Numbered from the stretch's first letter, positions 33,150-44,198 are shown. The stretch is 64,000 nucleotides of DNA from Chitinimonas sp036961565 (GCF_036961565.1 NZ_JBAMDD010000013.1:1-64000); one strand, 5' to 3'. Program-made: numbers and translations. Notes: generated from the sequence alone by a model not told the origin.

Positions 33150-34097
33150 CTAGTCGAAGCGCACTTCCTTCTCGGAGGCAAATGCCAGCGACAAACCACC
33201 CACGCCGATATTGACGCAGGCGGTGCTGCTCATCTCGGACAGATAGACGTTGATGTTACGGGGGCGGGCATCGGCCAGCAGGGCCACATAGCCCGGCATC
33301 TGCTCGACTACAGCGGGGTCGCCACCGTAGCTGACATTGACGGTGGGGGCCAGCAGGCCGCCATCGCGTATCAGCGTGCGGGCCGCCTCGAACAGCTTGT
33401 TACAGCCTGCCTCAAAGCCCCGTATCTTGCCGACCGGGTTGGTGTCGCCACGGTAGCCACGCAGTATGGGCTTGATATCCAGCGCCGAGCCCAGTGCATA
33501 GGTGAGGAAGCCCACGCTCTTGTCGCCGCGACGGCGTGCCTGGCTGTGCAACTGGCCCAGCTCGGACGGCACCAGGAAGGCCTGGGTGTGCTGGGTCAGT
33601 TTGTCCAGTTGGCGAATGATATCGAGAGTGGAGACATCGGCCGCGATCATGCGGGCGACTTCCGACACTACCAGGCCTTGGCCGGTGGCGACGTTGGCGC
33701 TGTCAAACACCCTTAAGGAGAACGGCGCCTTGATATTGGCGTGTTCGCGAATGGGCCGATAGTCGCTGAGGATGCGGAGCGAGGCATGGGTGGCGTTCTC
33801 GAAGATCAGGCTACGGGTCTTCATCACCGTGATGCAGAAGACGTAGTCGAACTCCAGTACCAGACGGCTCAAGAACAGGTCACGGATCTCATCGGGGCTG
33901 AAAGGGCGAGTTGCGAACTCCGCGTCACCATTTTCGGCTACCGATTTATAGAAATCCTGTGTTTCCTCTGGCAGGCGGTTGTCAACGAACTCGCCACCGG
34001 GGCCCTTGATGGAAACCGGCAGGATGACGATATGGTGCTTGTCGAGAAAACTACGTGGTAGGTCGCAGGCAGAGTCTGTGGCGATACCAATGCGCAT
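33150..34097 (-). CDS. DegV-family fatty-acid-binding protein
   Basis: 315 residues starting MRIGIATDSACDLP, the DegV family N-terminus, with ILPVSIKGPGGEFVDNR, IRDLFLSRLVLEFDYVFCITVMKTRS, and the SGTxx-like fold features typical of proteins that bind a fatty acid between two domains. It is a little longer than usual (about 280). ATG 34097 was chosen over 34133 because the family starts here. A consensus -35 TTGACA lies on the minus strand at 34239-34244, about 140 bases upstream. In Firmicutes, DegV partners fatty acid kinase; no such gene is seen here, so the role is open. Confidence 0.9.
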   Translation of the reverse strand: MRIGIATDSACDLPRSFLDKHHIVILPVSIKGPGGEFVDNRLPEETQDFYKSVAENGDAEFATRPFSPDEIRDLFLSRLVLEFDYVFCITVMKTRSLIFENATHASLRILSDYRPIREHANIKAPFSLRVFDSANVATGQGLVVSEVARMIAADVSTLDIIRQLDKLTQHTQAFLVPSELGQLHSQARRRGDKSVGFLTYALGSALDIKPILRGYRGDTNPVGKIRGFEAGCNKLFEAARTLIRDGGLLAPTVNVSYGGDPAVVEQMPGYVALLADARPRNINVYLSEMSSTACVNIGVGGLSLAFASEKEVRFD

Positions 34098-34283
34098 AGG
34101 GGAGTGTCTCCGGTAGTTATTGCATCGGGCCATCTCCGTGACCTCGCCGCTAGGCTAGCAGATCGAGCAACTGCTCGAAATGTTCAATACCATCTTTTGC
34201 TGATAAAGGTGGGTAAACGACACACTTATGCGATATTGTCAAGACAATGTCATTTTTGGGCGGCGGATTTGCCGATCCAACGG

Positions 34284-36014
34284 CTATTGCTGAAATTGCA
34301 GGCTGGCCAGCCGCTGATACAACGGGCTGCTTTGTAGCAAGTCGGCGTGGCTGCCTATGGCGCTAATACGGCCGCCGTCCACCACCACGATACGATCAGC
34401 GTGCAGCACGGTCGATAGGCGATGGGCAATGATCAAGGTGGTGCGTCCCTGCATCAGGGTTTCGAGCGCCTGCTGCACCATGCGCTCGCTATGGCTGTCG
34501 AGCGCGCTGGTGGCTTCGTCCAGCAGCAATATGGGCCGGTTGGCCAGGATGGCACGGGCAATGGCGATACGCTGGCGTTGCCCTCCCGACAGGCGCACCC
34601 CGCGCTCACCCAGATTGGTGTGGTAGCCCTCTGGCAACTGCACGATGAACTCGCTGGCAAATGCCGCTTCGCAGGCTTGCCTGACCTCGTCCTCACTGGC
34701 GTCGGGGCGGCCGTAGCGGACATTGTCCAGCACGTTCATGGCAAAGATCACCGCCTCTTGCGATACCAGAGCGATGCGCTGGCGTAGTTCATGGATACGG
34801 GCATCGCGTAGGTCAACGCCATCTATCCGTATGGCACCCTGGGCGGGGTCGTAAAAACGCAGCAATAGCTGGAATACCGTGCTCTTACCTGCGCCGGATG
34901 GCCCCACCAGGGCCACTTTCTCGCCAGGCGCTACCCGCAGGCTGAAATCCTGCAGGGCAGGCTGTTGCGGCCGGCTCGGGTAGTGGAAGTTGACCGAGCC
35001 GAACACCACCTCACCAGATGATGGTTGCGGCAGCGGCACGGGCTGGGCCGGTTCGGCGATGTCCGGGCGGGTGGCCAGCAGTTCTACCAGACGCTCCAAC
35101 GCGCCGGCGGCGCGTTGTATATCGCCTATGACTTCCGAGATGGTGGCAACTGCCCCTGCCACGATGACCGCATAGAAGACAAAGGCGGACAACTGGCCGG
35201 CGCTGATCTTGCCCGCCAGCACATCGTGCCCGCCTACCCACAGGATGGCGGCAACCGCGCCGAACACCAGCACCATCACCACCACGATCAGGCTGGCACG
35301 CTGGCGTATGCGCTGCCGGCTGACACCGAAGGTAGCCTCTACCCGGTCGGCGAAGGCCTGCCTGTCGCTACCCTCGTGACCGTAGGCCTGCACGGTACGG
35401 ATCTCGTGCACGGTTTCATCAATGACATTGCTGACTTCGGCCACCTTATCTTGCGCGGCACGGGCCAGTTTGCGCACCCGCCGGCCGAACAGCAGGATAG
35501 GGGCCACTACCAGAGGCACGCCTACCAGTACCAGCAAGGTCAGCTTGAGGCTGGTGATGGCCAGCATGACCAAACCACCGACCAGCAGCAAGGCATTGCG
35601 CAAGGCCATGGAGGCTGATGAGCCGATAACGGTCTCGATCTGGGTGGTGTCGTTGGTTAGGCGCGAGATCACCTCGCCGGTACGGCCCGTCTCGAAGAAG
35701 GACGGCGGCAAGGTTAGTAGATGGTCGAATACCTTGCGGCGCAGGTCGGCCGTGACGCGTTCCCCCAGCCAGGAGACAAAATAGAAACGGGCATAGGTGG
35801 CGGCCGCCATGATGGCGATCAGGCCAAACAGGGCCAGCAATATTTGATCGAGCAGGGCAGGGTTGCTGGCAACGAAGCCACGATCTATGACCGCCCGCAG
35901 CCCCTGGCCTACCAGCAGCATGCAGGCAGCAGCGAGCACCAGCGCCATGGCTGCATAGACGATGCGGGCTTTGTAGGGGGCCAGCAACTGGCGTATCAGG
36001 GCGGCAGGTTGCAT
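34284..36014 (-). CDS. ABC transporter, fused permease/ATPase (MsbA/multidrug type)
   Basis: 576 residues. Six membrane helices in residues about 15-300 (ABC exporter type I, with RAVIDRGFVASNPALLDQ and RFYFVSWLGERVTADLRRKVFDHLLTL), then an ATPase domain: Walker A VGPSGAGKSTVFQ (about residue 378), Q-loop, signature VRLSGGQRQRIAIARA, Walker B ILLLDEATSALD and switch His IIAHRLST. It is a half-transporter acting as a dimer; lipid A or a drug/lipid are possible substrates. Single MsbA-type genes are usual; no lipid A gene adjoins. ATG 36014 avoids the unlikely 22-residue N-terminal extension from 36080. Confidence 0.93.
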   Translation of the reverse strand: MQPAALIRQLLAPYKARIVYAAMALVLAAACMLLVGQGLRAVIDRGFVASNPALLDQILLALFGLIAIMAAATYARFYFVSWLGERVTADLRRKVFDHLLTLPPSFFETGRTGEVISRLTNDTTQIETVIGSSASMALRNALLLVGGLVMLAITSLKLTLLVLVGVPLVVAPILLFGRRVRKLARAAQDKVAEVSNVIDETVHEIRTVQAYGHEGSDRQAFADRVEATFGVSRQRIRQRASLIVVVMVLVFGAVAAILWVGGHDVLAGKISAGQLSAFVFYAVIVAGAVATISEVIGDIQRAAGALERLVELLATRPDIAEPAQPVPLPQPSSGEVVFGSVNFHYPSRPQQPALQDFSLRVAPGEKVALVGPSGAGKSTVFQLLLRFYDPAQGAIRIDGVDLRDARIHELRQRIALVSQEAVIFAMNVLDNVRYGRPDASEDEVRQACEAAFASEFIVQLPEGYHTNLGERGVRLSGGQRQRIAIARAILANRPILLLDEATSALDSHSERMVQQALETLMQGRTTLIIAHRLSTVLHADRIVVVDGGRISAIGSHADLLQSSPLYQRLASLQFQQ

Positions 36015-36036
36015 AGATGGATTCCGGTAATGAAAC

Positions 36037-36063
36037 GGCCCGACTGCCTTGGCAGATCGGGCC
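36037..36063 (-). terminator. Hairpin after the MFS-acyltransferase gene
   Basis: GGCCCGACTGCC (36037-36048) pairs with GGCAGATCGGGCC (36051-36063) with one bulged base and a two-base loop. It follows the stop at 36111 and is followed on the minus strand by GTTTCATT, a weak T-tract. Confidence 0.65.
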
Positions 36064-36110
36064 TGGGATGGATGGTTCAATCAGCCCGGATTCGCGGCCG
36101 TGGGCTGTGC

Positions 36111-38003
36111 TTATTTGCTGTTGCCACGCAAAGCCAGCACGCGTTGCTGCAGGTCTTCCACACTGACCTCGGCAGCGGGCACGGGCTGACTTGCGGCCAG
36201 GGTGATGCGCGACCAGAAGCGGCGGGGCATCTTGACCATGGCGCTGCCATCCTTGCGGCTGAAGAAGCTACCCCACAGGCCGCGCAAGGCCATGGGCACC
36301 ACTGGGGCGCCGCTGCGCTGGGCCAGTTCCTGTACGCCTGCCTTGAAGGGATTCAGTTCGCCATCAAAGGTGATTTTCCCCTCGGGAAAGATGCAGACCA
36401 CCTCGCCCTGAGAGAGGTATTCCTGCACCTTCATGAAGGCACGCTCCTTCATGGCCGGGTCTTCCTTGGCTGGGGCAATGGGTATGGCGCCGGCAGTGCG
36501 GAATATGAAGTTGAGTATGGGTACCTTGAAGATGCGGTGGTCCATGACAAAGCGAACCGGCCGGCGCACCGCACCACCTATGACCAGCGCATCCATGAAG
36601 CTCACATGGTTGCAGACCAGGATGGCGGCACCTTCCTCAGGAATATTATCCAGCCCCTCGTGCTTGACCCGGTACATGGTGTGGGTCGCTATCCATACCA
36701 GGAAGCGCATCAGGAATTCGGGCTGCAGGCCATAGACATACAGTGCGACCGGGATGTTCATGATGGCGACGATCAGCAACAACTGCGGAATCGTTGCGCC
36801 GGCCTCGAGCACCAATACGCTGACCACGGCCGACACCACCATGAAGCAGGAGTTGAGTATGTTGTTGGCGGCAATGATGCGGGAACGGTATTCCGGCTCG
36901 CTGCGCATCTGGATCAAGGCGTACAGCGGCACAATGAAGAAGCCGCCGAACACCCCGAGCAGGGCGATATCGGCCAGCAGGCGCCAATGGCTTGCATCCT
37001 GCAGGAAGGCCAGCCAGCCCACCTGTGCCGCAGGGCTCATGGGGGCGGCGAAGTACAGGTCTATGCCGAATATGCACATGCCTATGGAGCCAAAGGGCAC
37101 CAGGCCTATCTCTACCTTGCGGCCCGACAAGGCCTCGCACAGGGCTGAACCAGCCCCCACGCCGATGGAAAACAATGCGACCAGCAAGGTATAGACTTCG
37201 GCATTGCCGCCCAGCACATCCTTGGCATAGCTGGGTAGCTGGGTCAGGTAGACAGCCCCGAAGAACCAGAACCAGGAAATACCCATCAGCGAGTGGAATA
37301 CCGTGAGATTGCGGCGGCTCAGCCGAATAATGTGCCAGGTCTCGGTGAAGATATTCCAGTTGATCTTCAGGTTCTTGGCCTGCGGCGGTGCCGGTGGCAT
37401 GGCGCGGCTGCTGAGGTAGCCCAGTACGGCGACGGCGACGCAGGCCGATGCAATTGCCCCCGCCATCAAGGAGGCATTCTCCTTATTGCTCTCGATAATC
37501 AAGGTGCCACCGATCTGGCCCAGCAGGATGGCGATAAAGGTTCCCATCTCGATCAGGCCATTGCCACCCAGCAATTCACGCTCGTCGAGGTATTGCGGCA
37601 GGATGGAATACTTGAGTGGGCCAAACAGGGCTGAATGCACGCCCATCATGAATAGGCACACCATCAGGGTGGCTGCGCTTTGCAGGATGAAGCCAGCGGC
37701 GGCTACCGCCATGATGGCGATTTCCATCAGTTTGACAAAGCGCGCCAGCTGGGCCTTGTCGTAGCGCTCGGCCAACTGGCCGGCCGTGGCCGAGAACAGG
37801 AAGAAAGGCAGGATGAAGATGCCGGCGGCGGCATTGATGAGCGTGGCGGAATTGATGCCGGCAAAGCCCAGGCCGAAGAAGGCGATCATCACCAGCATGG
37901 CGTTCTTGAACAGATTGTCGTTGAACGCGCCCAGGAACTGGGTAATGAACAAGGGCAGGAATCGCCGTGTCTTGAACAGGTCAAACTGATTGTTGTTATG
38001 CAT
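36111..38003 (-). CDS. MFS transporter fused to a 1-acylglycerol-phosphate acyltransferase domain (LplT/PlsC type)
   Basis: 630 residues. Residues about 1-420 are a twelve-helix MFS carrier of the LplT lysophospholipid-flippase type (MHNNNQFDLFKTRRFLPLFITQFLGAFNDNLFKNAMLVMIAF). Residues about 430-630 are a PlsC acyltransferase with NHVSFMDA (HX4D motif), IPIAPAKEDP and FPEGKITFDGELNPFKAG. The combination imports lysophospholipid and re-acylates it in one protein, as LplT-Aas pairs do, but without the AMP-ligase domain of Aas. The start at ATG 38003 has GGAG nine bases upstream. Confidence 0.92.
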   Translation of the reverse strand: MHNNNQFDLFKTRRFLPLFITQFLGAFNDNLFKNAMLVMIAFFGLGFAGINSATLINAAAGIFILPFFLFSATAGQLAERYDKAQLARFVKLMEIAIMAVAAAGFILQSAATLMVCLFMMGVHSALFGPLKYSILPQYLDERELLGGNGLIEMGTFIAILLGQIGGTLIIESNKENASLMAGAIASACVAVAVLGYLSSRAMPPAPPQAKNLKINWNIFTETWHIIRLSRRNLTVFHSLMGISWFWFFGAVYLTQLPSYAKDVLGGNAEVYTLLVALFSIGVGAGSALCEALSGRKVEIGLVPFGSIGMCIFGIDLYFAAPMSPAAQVGWLAFLQDASHWRLLADIALLGVFGGFFIVPLYALIQMRSEPEYRSRIIAANNILNSCFMVVSAVVSVLVLEAGATIPQLLLIVAIMNIPVALYVYGLQPEFLMRFLVWIATHTMYRVKHEGLDNIPEEGAAILVCNHVSFMDALVIGGAVRRPVRFVMDHRIFKVPILNFIFRTAGAIPIAPAKEDPAMKERAFMKVQEYLSQGEVVCIFPEGKITFDGELNPFKAGVQELAQRSGAPVVPMALRGLWGSFFSRKDGSAMVKMPRRFWSRITLAASQPVPAAEVSVEDLQQRVLALRGNSK

Positions 38004-38043
38004 GGATGCTCCGGTCAAGGTAGGGCACGTGTCTTTTTCCTGA

Positions 38044-38844
38044 TTAATCCAGCCGGATTACCTCACGGCTGATCAAACTCTGCTGGGCCTGCAGGAATTC
38101 TGCAATGGATTCCACGGTGACCACGGCAATCTTGCCTGCCAGGCGCTTGTTCGTCGGGTGGTCGTCAAAGGCCACGTTCTCGTTGAACAGGCGTCCACCC
38201 AGGCGGCTGAAGGTACGCAGCCGGATGACGCTGGGCTGATAGCCGCGCACTTTGAGCCATTCCTGTGCTGCCTGTCTATTGTTCAGGCGCCCGGTATCAT
38301 CCAGCGCGCCTGCCAGTGTCTCCAGCAGCCACTGATTGGAGTTCTGGTAACGGGTGGAAAAAGGGTAGGCCACCACATTGTAGCGGGCTTCATGCATGCG
38401 GCCAGGATGGCGCAAGCGCTCTGCCAGCCGGGCTTGCAGCGGTGCTGGCAGGGTCAGCAGCAGGGCTTCGTTTTCCACCACATCCAGAAAGACATTCCCC
38501 AGGCCCTCGTTATAGAGGTTGGAGCGGTCACTCTGGCACTCGTTGAGCTCATGCACCACCAGCCAGCGGCCCTGTGGGTGATCGCGCCAGGCCAGCGCGG
38601 CATGGGAGTAACGCAGGCCATACTTGCTCATATCGCGCCCCACCCGGGCGACGATGGCGACCTGCTGCTGGGTGGTTTCCAGCCGGGTTCGTACCTTGAG
38701 CGCAAGCGACAGCGCATGCTGCAACTGGTCGGGCCGGGCAGGCAGCTCGTCGCAACCGCGCCCCGCCTGTGCGGGTAGGGCTATCAGGCAGGCGGCGGTG
38801 AGCAGGGAGACTGAGGTGGTACAAGCTGGTCTGCTGAGACTCAT
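38044..38844 (-). CDS. Secreted DUF2145-family protein
   Basis: 266 residues with a signal peptide (CTTSVSLLTAACLIALPAQAG) and the DUF2145 core: YGLRYSHAALAWRDHPQGRWLVVHELNEC, NLYNEGLGNVFLD and VVAYPFSTRYQNSNQW. The catalytic-looking Cys/His residues and the WLVVHELNEC region suggest an NlpC/P60-like cysteine hydrolase fold, but this is inferred. It lies 132 bases downstream of a small secreted protein gene on the same strand, and the two are often neighbours. ATG 38844 is chosen because the signal peptide begins soon after it. Confidence 0.85.
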   Translation of the reverse strand: MSLSRPACTTSVSLLTAACLIALPAQAGRGCDELPARPDQLQHALSLALKVRTRLETTQQQVAIVARVGRDMSKYGLRYSHAALAWRDHPQGRWLVVHELNECQSDRSNLYNEGLGNVFLDVVENEALLLTLPAPLQARLAERLRHPGRMHEARYNVVAYPFSTRYQNSNQWLLETLAGALDDTGRLNNRQAAQEWLKVRGYQPSVIRLRTFSRLGGRLFNENVAFDDHPTNKRLAGKIAVVTVESIAEFLQAQQSLISREVIRLD

Positions 38845-38976
38845 GCGGTGCTCCGTGGTTGGCAATACCGTTGAGGCGGATAGCCACCAACAAAAACTGC
38901 GCTGCACATTCATCCTGGCGCCTGCAGCAGGCTCTCAGCGGCACGGCAGTGTCCGATGGGTTTGTATTGGCGATGC

Positions 38977-39378
38977 TTATCGCACCTTGGATTGATGCAG
39001 CAGGGACTTGCCCACTTCGTTGGGGATGAATGCTACGGCTTTGCCAGATGCCATCAGGGCGTGGCCGCTGGCATGGCTGGTGACCTTGATCACCTGGCCG
39101 ACAGCGACAGAAGCGCCCCCCATGGCCTGGCCACTGAGCTTGACCACCACGCTGGCACCCTTGCCGGTCTGCCGCAACACCCAGATGACACCGTCACCCA
39201 CTTTCTCGGCCGACTCCAGTACCAGCTCGGCACCCTCGGATACCACGACGGCGGAACCGCCGACAACGCTGGCGACGCCCAGGGCAGATAGGGCTGAGCC
39301 TTCGGAAATATCGGCGGCAGCATGAGCGGGCAGGGCAAGCAGATTGCCAGCAAGCAGCAGGCAGAGCAAAGAGCGCAT
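38977..39378 (-). CDS. Secreted small protein paired with DUF2145
   Basis: 133 residues with a signal peptide (MRSLLCLLLAGNLLALPAHA) and a mature protein of Gly/Val/Ala-rich character (SALSALGVASVVGGSAVVVSEGAELV, then ASVVVKLSGQAMGGASVAVGQVIKVTSHASGHALMASGKAVAFIPNEVGKSLL). I do not recognise a named domain; the repeated short hydrophobic strands suggest a beta-rich fold. Its position directly upstream of the DUF2145 gene on the same strand suggests a two-gene unit. Confidence 0.75.
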   Translation of the reverse strand: MRSLLCLLLAGNLLALPAHAAADISEGSALSALGVASVVGGSAVVVSEGAELVLESAEKVGDGVIWVLRQTGKGASVVVKLSGQAMGGASVAVGQVIKVTSHASGHALMASGKAVAFIPNEVGKSLLHQSKVR

Positions 39379-39611
39379 GGTGTACTCCATCGTGTTTGAT
39401 GTCGTCTGAATAAGAACCTGTTCAAAGGACGACGCGAGCGCAGAGTAGCAGGCATGCCGTGCTTTGCCTATGCAGCGGGAATAGTTGGCAGGCGGTGTTA
39501 GGCTGGGTGGATGCTAGCCAGCTTGGCCGCATGCAATGCAGTCAAGCTGGCGCTTCTTTGAGTTGTATCGTGAACCGGCTACCTTGCTGGGGGCGAGCCC
39601 TGCACGATGGG

Positions 39612-41612
39612 TCAGACCGTAAAGTGCCGGGCGGTTTCGGCCAACTGGCTCGATAGTTTGTGCAACTGCTTGGCCGCCGCAGCACCCTCGCCAGCGGAAT
39701 TGGCGTTCGATTCGCTCATATTGGCGATGGACTCAATGTGCTGGGCCAGTTGCTGGCTGGCGCTGCGCTGTTCCAGCAGGTCTTCGGCTATGGCCTTGAT
39801 GGCCAATACCATTTCCGCCGTGGTGTGATGGATGCGCTCGATGGCGCCGTTGGCGGCGTCGGCATCATGCCGGCCAGCCTCTACCGTTTGCACGGTGACT
39901 TGCATACGGCTGACGGCTTCTTCTGCCGCATGGCGTATCACGCCGGCAAAGTTGGCAATCTCGCTGCTGGCGGTGGCAGAACGGCCCGCGAGTTTGCGTA
40001 CTTCATCAGCCACCACGGCAAAGCCTCGCCCCGCCTCACCCGCCCGGGCAGCCTCAATGGCGGCATTCAAGGCCAGCAGATTGGTCTGGTCGGCGACATC
40101 ACGTATGACACTGACCACCTGGGTAATGGCGGCCGATTGCTGACCTAGCGACTCGATGGTGCGGGCGGCCAGCCCGACATCCTGCGCAATGGTATTCATA
40201 TTGCCTATGGACTGGCGTATCACGGTCCTGCCCCCGGTTGCAGCCTCATTGCTGCTGAGCCCTTGCTGGCAAGCCGTATCGGCGTTGCTGGCACCATGCA
40301 CGATCGAGGTACTGAGTTGCTCAATCGCTGCGGCTGCCGCAGCCACTGCATCACTCTGGGTGCTGCTGGCATGGGCGACTTGTTCCACGCTTTGCGCCAG
40401 TTGCTGGGCGGCCTGGGTCGATTGTTCCGCCAGGCGCAGCATCTCTACCACCAGATCACGCAGTTGGTCGCGCATCTGGGCAATGCCGGCCAAGAGGCTG
40501 CTCTGGTCACCGGCCTGCAGCGGAATCGCCGTATCCAGGCGGCCCTCGGCAATGCGCTTGACGATGCCCTCGACCTGGAAAGGCTCGCCGCCAAGCTGGC
40601 TGGTAATGGAGCGATACAGCGAGACAAACAGCAGGGCGATGGCCAGTAGGGCCAGCACACTGGCGCCGACATAGATGTTGCGCTGCGTGGCGATGCGATC
40701 GAGCCTGGCCACCAGCAGGCCATCCAGCGACTTGCTACCAGACAGTGTCAAGGCCAGCGCTTGGCCGGCACTGCTGTTACCGCGCTGTTGCACGGCCGTG
40801 GTGTCGGCATCAAGCTGATTGCCCAGTACCGCATCAACATGTTCGCTGACTGCCAGCATGGCGGCCTTGAGTTTCTCCGGCTGGTCTTGCAACTGGGCGG
40901 CGATGGCCTTGTTATAGCCTATGCTCTTGTCCAGATTGCCGCGCATGCCTGCGTGCGCATCGAACACCAAGGGACGCAGTTCCACCAACCGGGTACGGGA
41001 TGCATCGTCCACCGCCTTGTCGTGCAGGCTGCGTAGCAGCAGGGCGGTCTGTTCACCTAGCCTGGTTGCTAATGTCGGCAGCTTCACGCAGACGCTGTCC
41101 ATCAGATAGTAGGAATCGATGTCAGGGTCCAAGGTCAGGTTGGAATTATCGCAGGCGGTTACCATCAGATTGAGGGTGCGATCTATCGCGGCGCTATGGA
41201 GTACCACCCGTTCCGCCGGTGGCTTGGCGTCGCCGCCACGCGCTGCCAGCCAGGCGCTTTTCATTTCGCCATAGGCGCTGGTGGTTGCCAGATCGCTGCC
41301 CATCTGCTGCTCGCTGGCGGCAATCTTGGCCAGGCCGGTTTCAATGCGGCTGGCGCTGTCTGTCAACTGGGCGGCTGCATTGGGGCTGGCGGCCAGATTG
41401 CGGCGCTGAACCAGTGCCTCCAGCAGGGGTAGGGTGCTTTCCAGATAGGCAACGCCCAGTCGCTCTTTGGCCGAGAAATCGACATTGTCCTGATTGGTGC
41501 GGTACAGGCTGTAGCCCAGGTAAACCAAGGCCAGCGCGGATACTGCGCCGATAAGGCCAAAGCGGGCCGGGTAGCTCATGCGGCGCATAAGGGTTGCGAC
41601 GGAGTTGATCAT
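39612..41612 (-). CDS. Methyl-accepting chemotaxis protein
   Basis: 666 residues. A membrane helix (about 16-35), a periplasmic helical sensor (about 36-315), a second helix (about 318-338), a HAMP-like linker (GIVKRIAEGRLDTAIPL), and a cytoplasmic signalling hairpin with IRDVADQTNLLALNAAIEAARAGEAGRGFAVVADEVRKLA at its tip (about 540-580), ending LAETARHFTV without a CheR-binding pentapeptide. The periplasmic part has the LDPDIDSYYLMD motif seen in some nitrate/PilJ-like sensors; its ligand is unknown. AAGGAGA precedes the start. No che genes are in the window. Confidence 0.94.
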   Translation of the reverse strand: MINSVATLMRRMSYPARFGLIGAVSALALVYLGYSLYRTNQDNVDFSAKERLGVAYLESTLPLLEALVQRRNLAASPNAAAQLTDSASRIETGLAKIAASEQQMGSDLATTSAYGEMKSAWLAARGGDAKPPAERVVLHSAAIDRTLNLMVTACDNSNLTLDPDIDSYYLMDSVCVKLPTLATRLGEQTALLLRSLHDKAVDDASRTRLVELRPLVFDAHAGMRGNLDKSIGYNKAIAAQLQDQPEKLKAAMLAVSEHVDAVLGNQLDADTTAVQQRGNSSAGQALALTLSGSKSLDGLLVARLDRIATQRNIYVGASVLALLAIALLFVSLYRSITSQLGGEPFQVEGIVKRIAEGRLDTAIPLQAGDQSSLLAGIAQMRDQLRDLVVEMLRLAEQSTQAAQQLAQSVEQVAHASSTQSDAVAAAAAAIEQLSTSIVHGASNADTACQQGLSSNEAATGGRTVIRQSIGNMNTIAQDVGLAARTIESLGQQSAAITQVVSVIRDVADQTNLLALNAAIEAARAGEAGRGFAVVADEVRKLAGRSATASSEIANFAGVIRHAAEEAVSRMQVTVQTVEAGRHDADAANGAIERIHHTTAEMVLAIKAIAEDLLEQRSASQQLAQHIESIANMSESNANSAGEGAAAAKQLHKLSSQLAETARHFTV

Positions 41613-41853
41613 GTTGCTCTCCTTGCAATCGGCACATCGCGGCGGCCACCTTCGATATGGCCTGAGCGGGTGAGGACTGCGCTATCCCCCATGTGGAGGA
41701 TATGATACTGCGGATGCCTATTTATATTATAAATCAATGCTGAAATTTTAAGCAGCCATTTGCCAGGAGGCAGGCGGTGGCGGGTCGGTGTAAAATCCTG
41801 TTTTCTGCCCACCCGGCTACTATGCGGCCCACTAGGCCCACCCGAGGAGACCC

Positions 41854-43050
<1,197 letters not shown>

Positions 43051-43160
43051 CCGCCTCACCGGATAGTTTGGGTTTTCCTGGGAGGTCTTTCACAAGAAGG
43101 CCTTCTACACTGTCGAGTGACAACACGAGCGGCGGCAAGACTGCCGATGGGAAGCAAGCG

Positions 43161-44198
43161 ATGAAAGCACTGGTTAAAGCCGAGGCCGCCCCTGGCCTTA
43201 CCCTGCAGCGTGTCAAGAAGCCAGAAGTTGGCCATAACGACCTGCTGATCAAGATACGCAAGACGGCGATCTGCGGAACCGACATCCATATCTGGAAGTG
43301 GGACGAGTGGGCGCAGAAGACCATCCCGGTCGGCATGCATGTGGGCCATGAGTACGTGGGTGAGGTTGTCGGCATGGGCTCGGAGGTCAAGGGCTACCAG
43401 ATCGGCGATCGGGTATCGGGCGAAGGCCATATCACTTGCGGCTATTGCCGCAACTGCCGTGCAGGCCGGGTGCATCTGTGCCGCAACACCACAGGTGTCG
43501 GGGTAAATCGCGAAGGGGCGTTCGCCGAGTATCTGGTCATTCCAGCGTTCAATGCCTTCAAGATTCCGGACGACATCCCTGACGAGATCGCTTCGATACT
43601 GGATCCCTTCGGCAATGCCACCCATACCGCGCTGAGCTTTGACTTGGTTGGTGAGGACGTGCTGATTACCGGTGCCGGCCCTATTGGCATCATGGCTGCG
43701 GCCATTGCCCGCCATGTCGGCGCCCGGCACGTGGTGATCACCGATGTAAACGAATACCGGCTGGAGCTGGCGCTCAAGATGGGGGCCAGTCGTGCGGTCA
43801 ATGTGGCCAAGGAAAAACTGCCCGATGTCATGAATGAGCTGGGCATGACCGAGGGCTTTGATGTGGGCCTGGAAATGTCTGGCAACCCGCAAGCCTTCAG
43901 CGGCATGCTGGAATCCATGAACCACGGTGGCAAGATCGCCTTGCTGGGCATACCGCCGGGCACCATGGCCATTGACTGGAATCAGGTCATTTTCAAGGGC
44001 TTGATCATCAAGGGCATCTATGGCCGTGAAATGTTCGAGACCTGGTACAAGATGGCCGCCATGCTGCAATCTGGGCTGGATCTGAGCCCCATGATCACGC
44101 ATCGCTTCCCGGTGGAGCAGTATGTACAGGGATTTGAAACCATGTTGTCAGGGCAGTCGGGCAAGGTGATACTGGACTGGGCCGAAGCTGCTGCTTGA
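43161..44198 (+). CDS. tdh: L-threonine 3-dehydrogenase
   Basis: Zn-dependent medium-chain dehydrogenase oxidising threonine to 2-amino-3-ketobutyrate with NAD, feeding Kbl. 345 residues (E. coli 341). Catalytic Zn ligands in AICGTDIHIW and HVGHEYVGEVVG; structural Zn cysteines in CGYCRNCRAGRVHLC; NAD fold ITGAGPIGIMAAA. The start at ATG 43161 follows the kbl stop by 110 bases; the long frame to 43068 lies in the spacer. A good terminator follows. Confidence 0.97.
   Translation: MKALVKAEAAPGLTLQRVKKPEVGHNDLLIKIRKTAICGTDIHIWKWDEWAQKTIPVGMHVGHEYVGEVVGMGSEVKGYQIGDRVSGEGHITCGYCRNCRAGRVHLCRNTTGVGVNREGAFAEYLVIPAFNAFKIPDDIPDEIASILDPFGNATHTALSFDLVGEDVLITGAGPIGIMAAAIARHVGARHVVITDVNEYRLELALKMGASRAVNVAKEKLPDVMNELGMTEGFDVGLEMSGNPQAFSGMLESMNHGGKIALLGIPPGTMAIDWNQVIFKGLIIKGIYGREMFETWYKMAAMLQSGLDLSPMITHRFPVEQYVQGFETMLSGQSGKVILDWAEAAA

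Noticed and set aside
35721..37148. Plus-strand open frame of 475 codons
   Set aside because: Antisense of the MFS-acyltransferase and ABC transporter genes; no recognisable protein features.
39410..39426. AGAACCTGTTCAAAG resembling the end of the 44742-45009 element
   Set aside because: Only about 14 bases match, with one mismatch, and no opposite end is found within several hundred bases; too short to claim a second copy.
43056..44102. Minus-strand open frame of 348 codons
   Set aside because: Antisense of tdh, whose zinc and NAD motifs are complete on the plus strand.
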